NCBI GenBank assembly: GCA_013360565.1
Contig: JABWBI010000005.1
Coordinates: 1-42,199 of the forward strand
Direction of reading: 5' to 3'
DNA length: 42,199 nucleotides
Source: Candidatus Sumerlaeia bacterium
Lineage (GTDB): Bacteria > Sumerlaeota > Sumerlaeia > JABWBI01
Shown: positions 39,799-42,199 of the stretch, piece after piece
Numbering within the stretch: the stretch's first letter is position 1
Layout: every line of letters begins with the position of its first letter
Program-made: the position numbers and the translations under genes
Notes under the pieces: generated by a model
The model's input: only the letters and a program-made list of their open reading frames with translations
Told to the model about the DNA's origin: nothing
Database searches by the model: none

Positions 39799-40815
39799 TC
39801 ACTCTCCGTCCTGAATCCATTCGCTGTAGGCACGGCCCATCTCAAGACGGCCCGCAGCCCCCTCGTGCGGTGTCCCGAGCGTCAGCGCGTGGATGAAGCC
39901 ATTCATCTCCCCCACCAGCACGGTGTGGAGGATCACATTCTCCGGGTTCGTGTGGATGCGCAGGTCGATTCGCCCGCCGAGTCCGGTGAAGCACAGGAAA
40001 TCTCCCTCCCGCGTCTCCGCCAAGTCCACGTCCCGGCGCATACGCGCGATCATCCTCTGCGTCGCACCATAGGTCCCGGCGAGGGGAGTCGACAGCACCG
40101 GGCGCCCGTTGAGGGTGATGGTGCGGTCGTCGTAGCAGACGGCGATCAGCGCATGCGCGGGGTCACGCCGAAGCCAGGCGAGCAGCTTGTCGCCGTGTCC
40201 CTCCCCGTCGTCGTAGCTGTAGTTGGCGTCGAGATACGCGATGCGAGTGATTGTGTCGGGGATCTCGTCCGAGGCATTCAGAATCCCCGTGATCAGACTC
40301 CCGCCGCCGCTGTGCGCACAGAGCACCCGGGTCGTGCTCTCGTCGAGCAGCGGAAACGCTTCGTCCAGCAGCCTGATCAGGTGTGATCCCGGATTCCCGT
40401 GCTCGCGGCGCCATGCCGGCCAGGAGCGCCCGCCCGCCTCCAGGTACACCGTGACGAGGTTGCGGTCCGTCATCACCCGCCTGAGCGCTCGAGTCTGCGC
40501 AGCGATGTGCTGAATGTCGAAGTGCCAGTCGAGTCCCGGCGTCATCATCCGCCCGGCCGTCTGCTCGATCGTGTTGCCGTTGGGAAGCGCGTAGTAGACG
40601 GTCTCGGTCGGCCGCTCGGGATCAAAGTCGCCCGCCACGTTGACCAGGTACCTCGCGTCCGGCTCGAAGGCCCCCTCGCGAACCCACTCACCGAAGTGAG
40701 CGCTCCGGTGAAAACCTGCAAACGGGGCATCCGCCCCCACCTCCGGAGACACGTCGCCGTGGGCGAAACACGCTGTCAGGCTCAGCCAAGTCAGCACCAG
40801 CAGTGAGCACCGCAT
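39799..40815 (-). CDS. Secreted alpha/beta-hydrolase-like protein
   Basis: Signal peptide MRCSLLVLTWLSLTACFA; RVLCAHSGGGSLITGIL nucleophile-elbow-like motif. Confidence 0.6.
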   Translation of the reverse strand: MRCSLLVLTWLSLTACFAHGDVSPEVGADAPFAGFHRSAHFGEWVREGAFEPDARYLVNVAGDFDPERPTETVYYALPNGNTIEQTAGRMMTPGLDWHFDIQHIAAQTRALRRVMTDRNLVTVYLEAGGRSWPAWRREHGNPGSHLIRLLDEAFPLLDESTTRVLCAHSGGGSLITGILNASDEIPDTITRIAYLDANYSYDDGEGHGDKLLAWLRRDPAHALIAVCYDDRTITLNGRPVLSTPLAGTYGATQRMIARMRRDVDLAETREGDFLCFTGLGGRIDLRIHTNPENVILHTVLVGEMNGFIHALTLGTPHEGAAGRLEMGRAYSEWIQDGE

Positions 40816-41039
40816 TCGTGACACTCCATGCCCGCAGGATCCGACCCCAGCGTCACCCGAACGGACCTGGACGCGAAAGGGAAAACAGGGCCGCACCTTG
40901 ACATTGAGACAGTGTGGCAGAGAATCATGATCTCGCGAGGCCTTCTGGACCAGGGACGGTCCGGGGGCCTCGGCCAAACCAACCTTCCTGCCCGGAGGTC
41001 CATTGACATTGATCCCTGTGTGATCGTCAGGATCGCCCC

Positions 41040-41486
41040 ATGAACGACAAGACCAAGACCCTCGCCAAGGCACTCGCCGCTGTCGCTCTTCTCGCCGGAG
41101 CACTCGGGTGGATGTGGTCCACGTACCGGAGCTACGGGCCCATCAGTCCGGAACAAGCCCGGGAGATGATGCAGTCGGAGCGACAGGCCCGCCGCGAAGC
41201 GCGCCGCCAGCAGTTCCCGGCGGGACCCCGCCAGGAAGCAGAGCGCGCGCAGCCGACGCCGGAAGAACGGAGACAGAACCTCTATCGAAGGCTGGAGTTG
41301 ACCGAGGCCCAAAGGATTCAGGCCGAGATCATTCGGGTCCGCCTCGAGCAGGAGGGGCCGGTGCGCGAGGGAGCGTTCCGCCGCGAGCTTTCGAGCATTC
41401 TCACCGAAGACCAGCGGGCCGAGCTCGCCGAGATCGAGGCCCAGCGGCGCAACCGTCAGCGCCAGCCCAGCCCGGAGGGCACTTGA
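41040..41486 (+). CDS. Membrane-anchored, periplasmic Spy/CpxP-like helical protein
   Basis: N-terminal TM then Arg/Gln/Glu-rich helices; LELTEAQRIQAEIIRVRLEQE, LSSILTEDQRAELAEIEAQRR. Confidence 0.5.
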   Translation: MNDKTKTLAKALAAVALLAGALGWMWSTYRSYGPISPEQAREMMQSERQARREARRQQFPAGPRQEAERAQPTPEERRQNLYRRLELTEAQRIQAEIIRVRLEQEGPVREGAFRRELSSILTEDQRAELAEIEAQRRNRQRQPSPEGT

Positions 41487-41525
41487 GCCCTCAGAGAACA
41501 GGACTTCCGGCTCTTCGCCGAGAGG

Positions 41526-42080
41526 TCACACGAACTCACGGAACAGCTCCGCCCGTGGCCGGGGAATCACCACTCGCGCCACGAGAAGGCCCTTGCGGGA
41601 AGCTGCCGCCGCCCCCTCCTCCACGGCGGCTCGGACAGCCGAGACTTCGCCTGTGACCTGGACGTAGCCTTTGCCGCCGATGGCCATGGCCAAGTAGACG
41701 CGAAAGAGGGTCACATCGCCGGCTTTGACGGCCGCGTCCGCCGCCTCGACCGCCGCCGCGGCGCTGAACGTCTCAATCACCCCCATGGCCCCCACCTGCG
41801 AGGCGTCGAGCGCGACGCTCTGGCCAATGGCGGGGAAGACCGACGGATGGATGCTGGGGATGATGATGTGGTCGATCAACCCTTCGCGTGCCGTGTCGAC
41901 TCCGGCCCCAACAGCGGCTTGGATGGCCCCGGTGTCCCCCTTGACCATCACCGCGAACTTGCCCGAGCAAATGGTGCGGGCCATCAGCAGCTCCACTGCA
42001 CCGCTCTTGAGCATCGCATCCTCGACCTCATGGCCGATCGCGATCGAGGTCAGCTCGACCATTCCAATCGAGTCAGACAT
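41526..42080 (-). CDS. Bacterial microcompartment BMC-T shell protein (tandem BMC domains), PduT-like
   Basis: SIGMVELTSIAIGHEVEDAMLKSGAVELLMARTICSGKFAVMVKGDTGAIQAAV and second domain VGAMGVIETFSAAAAVEAADAAVKAGDVTLFRVYLAMAIGGKGYVQVTGEVSAVRAAVEEGAAAASRKGLLVARVVIPRPRAEL. Start MSD at 42080 with GGGAGGG SD. Confidence 0.95.
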   Translation of the reverse strand: MSDSIGMVELTSIAIGHEVEDAMLKSGAVELLMARTICSGKFAVMVKGDTGAIQAAVGAGVDTAREGLIDHIIIPSIHPSVFPAIGQSVALDASQVGAMGVIETFSAAAAVEAADAAVKAGDVTLFRVYLAMAIGGKGYVQVTGEVSAVRAAVEEGAAAASRKGLLVARVVIPRPRAELFREFV

Positions 42081-42101
42081 CACCATCCCTCCCTGCTGGT
42101 C

Positions 42102-42199
42102 TCATCGCTCAATCACCACCACACTGCCGCCGGCGGCCACGACCCTGCCGCCGATGCTGGCGTGGATCGGTGCGCCGAGCGCGTTGGGGGCCACGCGCC
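42102..42199 (-). CDS. C-terminal fragment of probable PduS/RnfC-like protein (partial)
   Basis: Reverse reading in-frame to TGA: RVAPNALGAPIHASIGGRVVAAGGSVVVIER*; matches the barrel-sandwich tail LGAxIHASIxGxV of PduS/RnfC family. Confidence 0.6.
   Translation of the reverse strand, partial: RVAPNALGAPIHASIGGRVVAAGGSVVVIER

Overview
GC-rich (probably metagenome-derived) bacterial chromosomal window, densely coding on both strands, with about 39 supported CDSs and one tRNA-Phe. Left end (minus strand): a cbb3-type oxidase operon with a rearranged subunit layout (ActA-like pentaheme cytochrome, CcoN, a CcoO protein with an extra C-terminal c-heme domain, a stand-alone CcoP-N-like membrane piece, small membrane proteins, a separate c-type cytochrome and the start of a CcoI/FixI-like P-type ATPase). 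A perfect TGTGA-N6-TCACA palindrome lies upstream. Middle: TIM-barrel isomerase, pseudopilin, heme oxygenase preceded by an unlisted 38-aa membrane microprotein, tandem secreted paralogs, a proline-rich repeat protein, RecF, UbiA, an M1 peptidase with FnIII/GATase-like C-terminus, HNH endonuclease, GH-like TIM barrel, DnaA (with a long hairpin-rich noncoding gap upstream), polyprenyl synthase, MetH, tRNA-Phe and SugE. Right part: a dipeptide-catabolism cassette (two enolase-superfamily epimerases plus an M20 peptidase), NAD kinase-Ppx/GppA, aspartase/fumarase, a PlsC-CdsA-PgsA-like lipid cassette whose CDP-alcohol transferase has Asn replacing two motif Asp residues, and a noncanonical polysaccharide deacetylase. 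The right edge enters a bacterial microcompartment (BMC) locus: a PduT-like BMC-T shell protein with a conserved pore-region Cys38, preceded by the C-terminus of a probable PduS/RnfC-like flavo-Fe/S protein. No CRISPR array, IS element or rRNA was seen. All family calls are from motif reading, without database searches.
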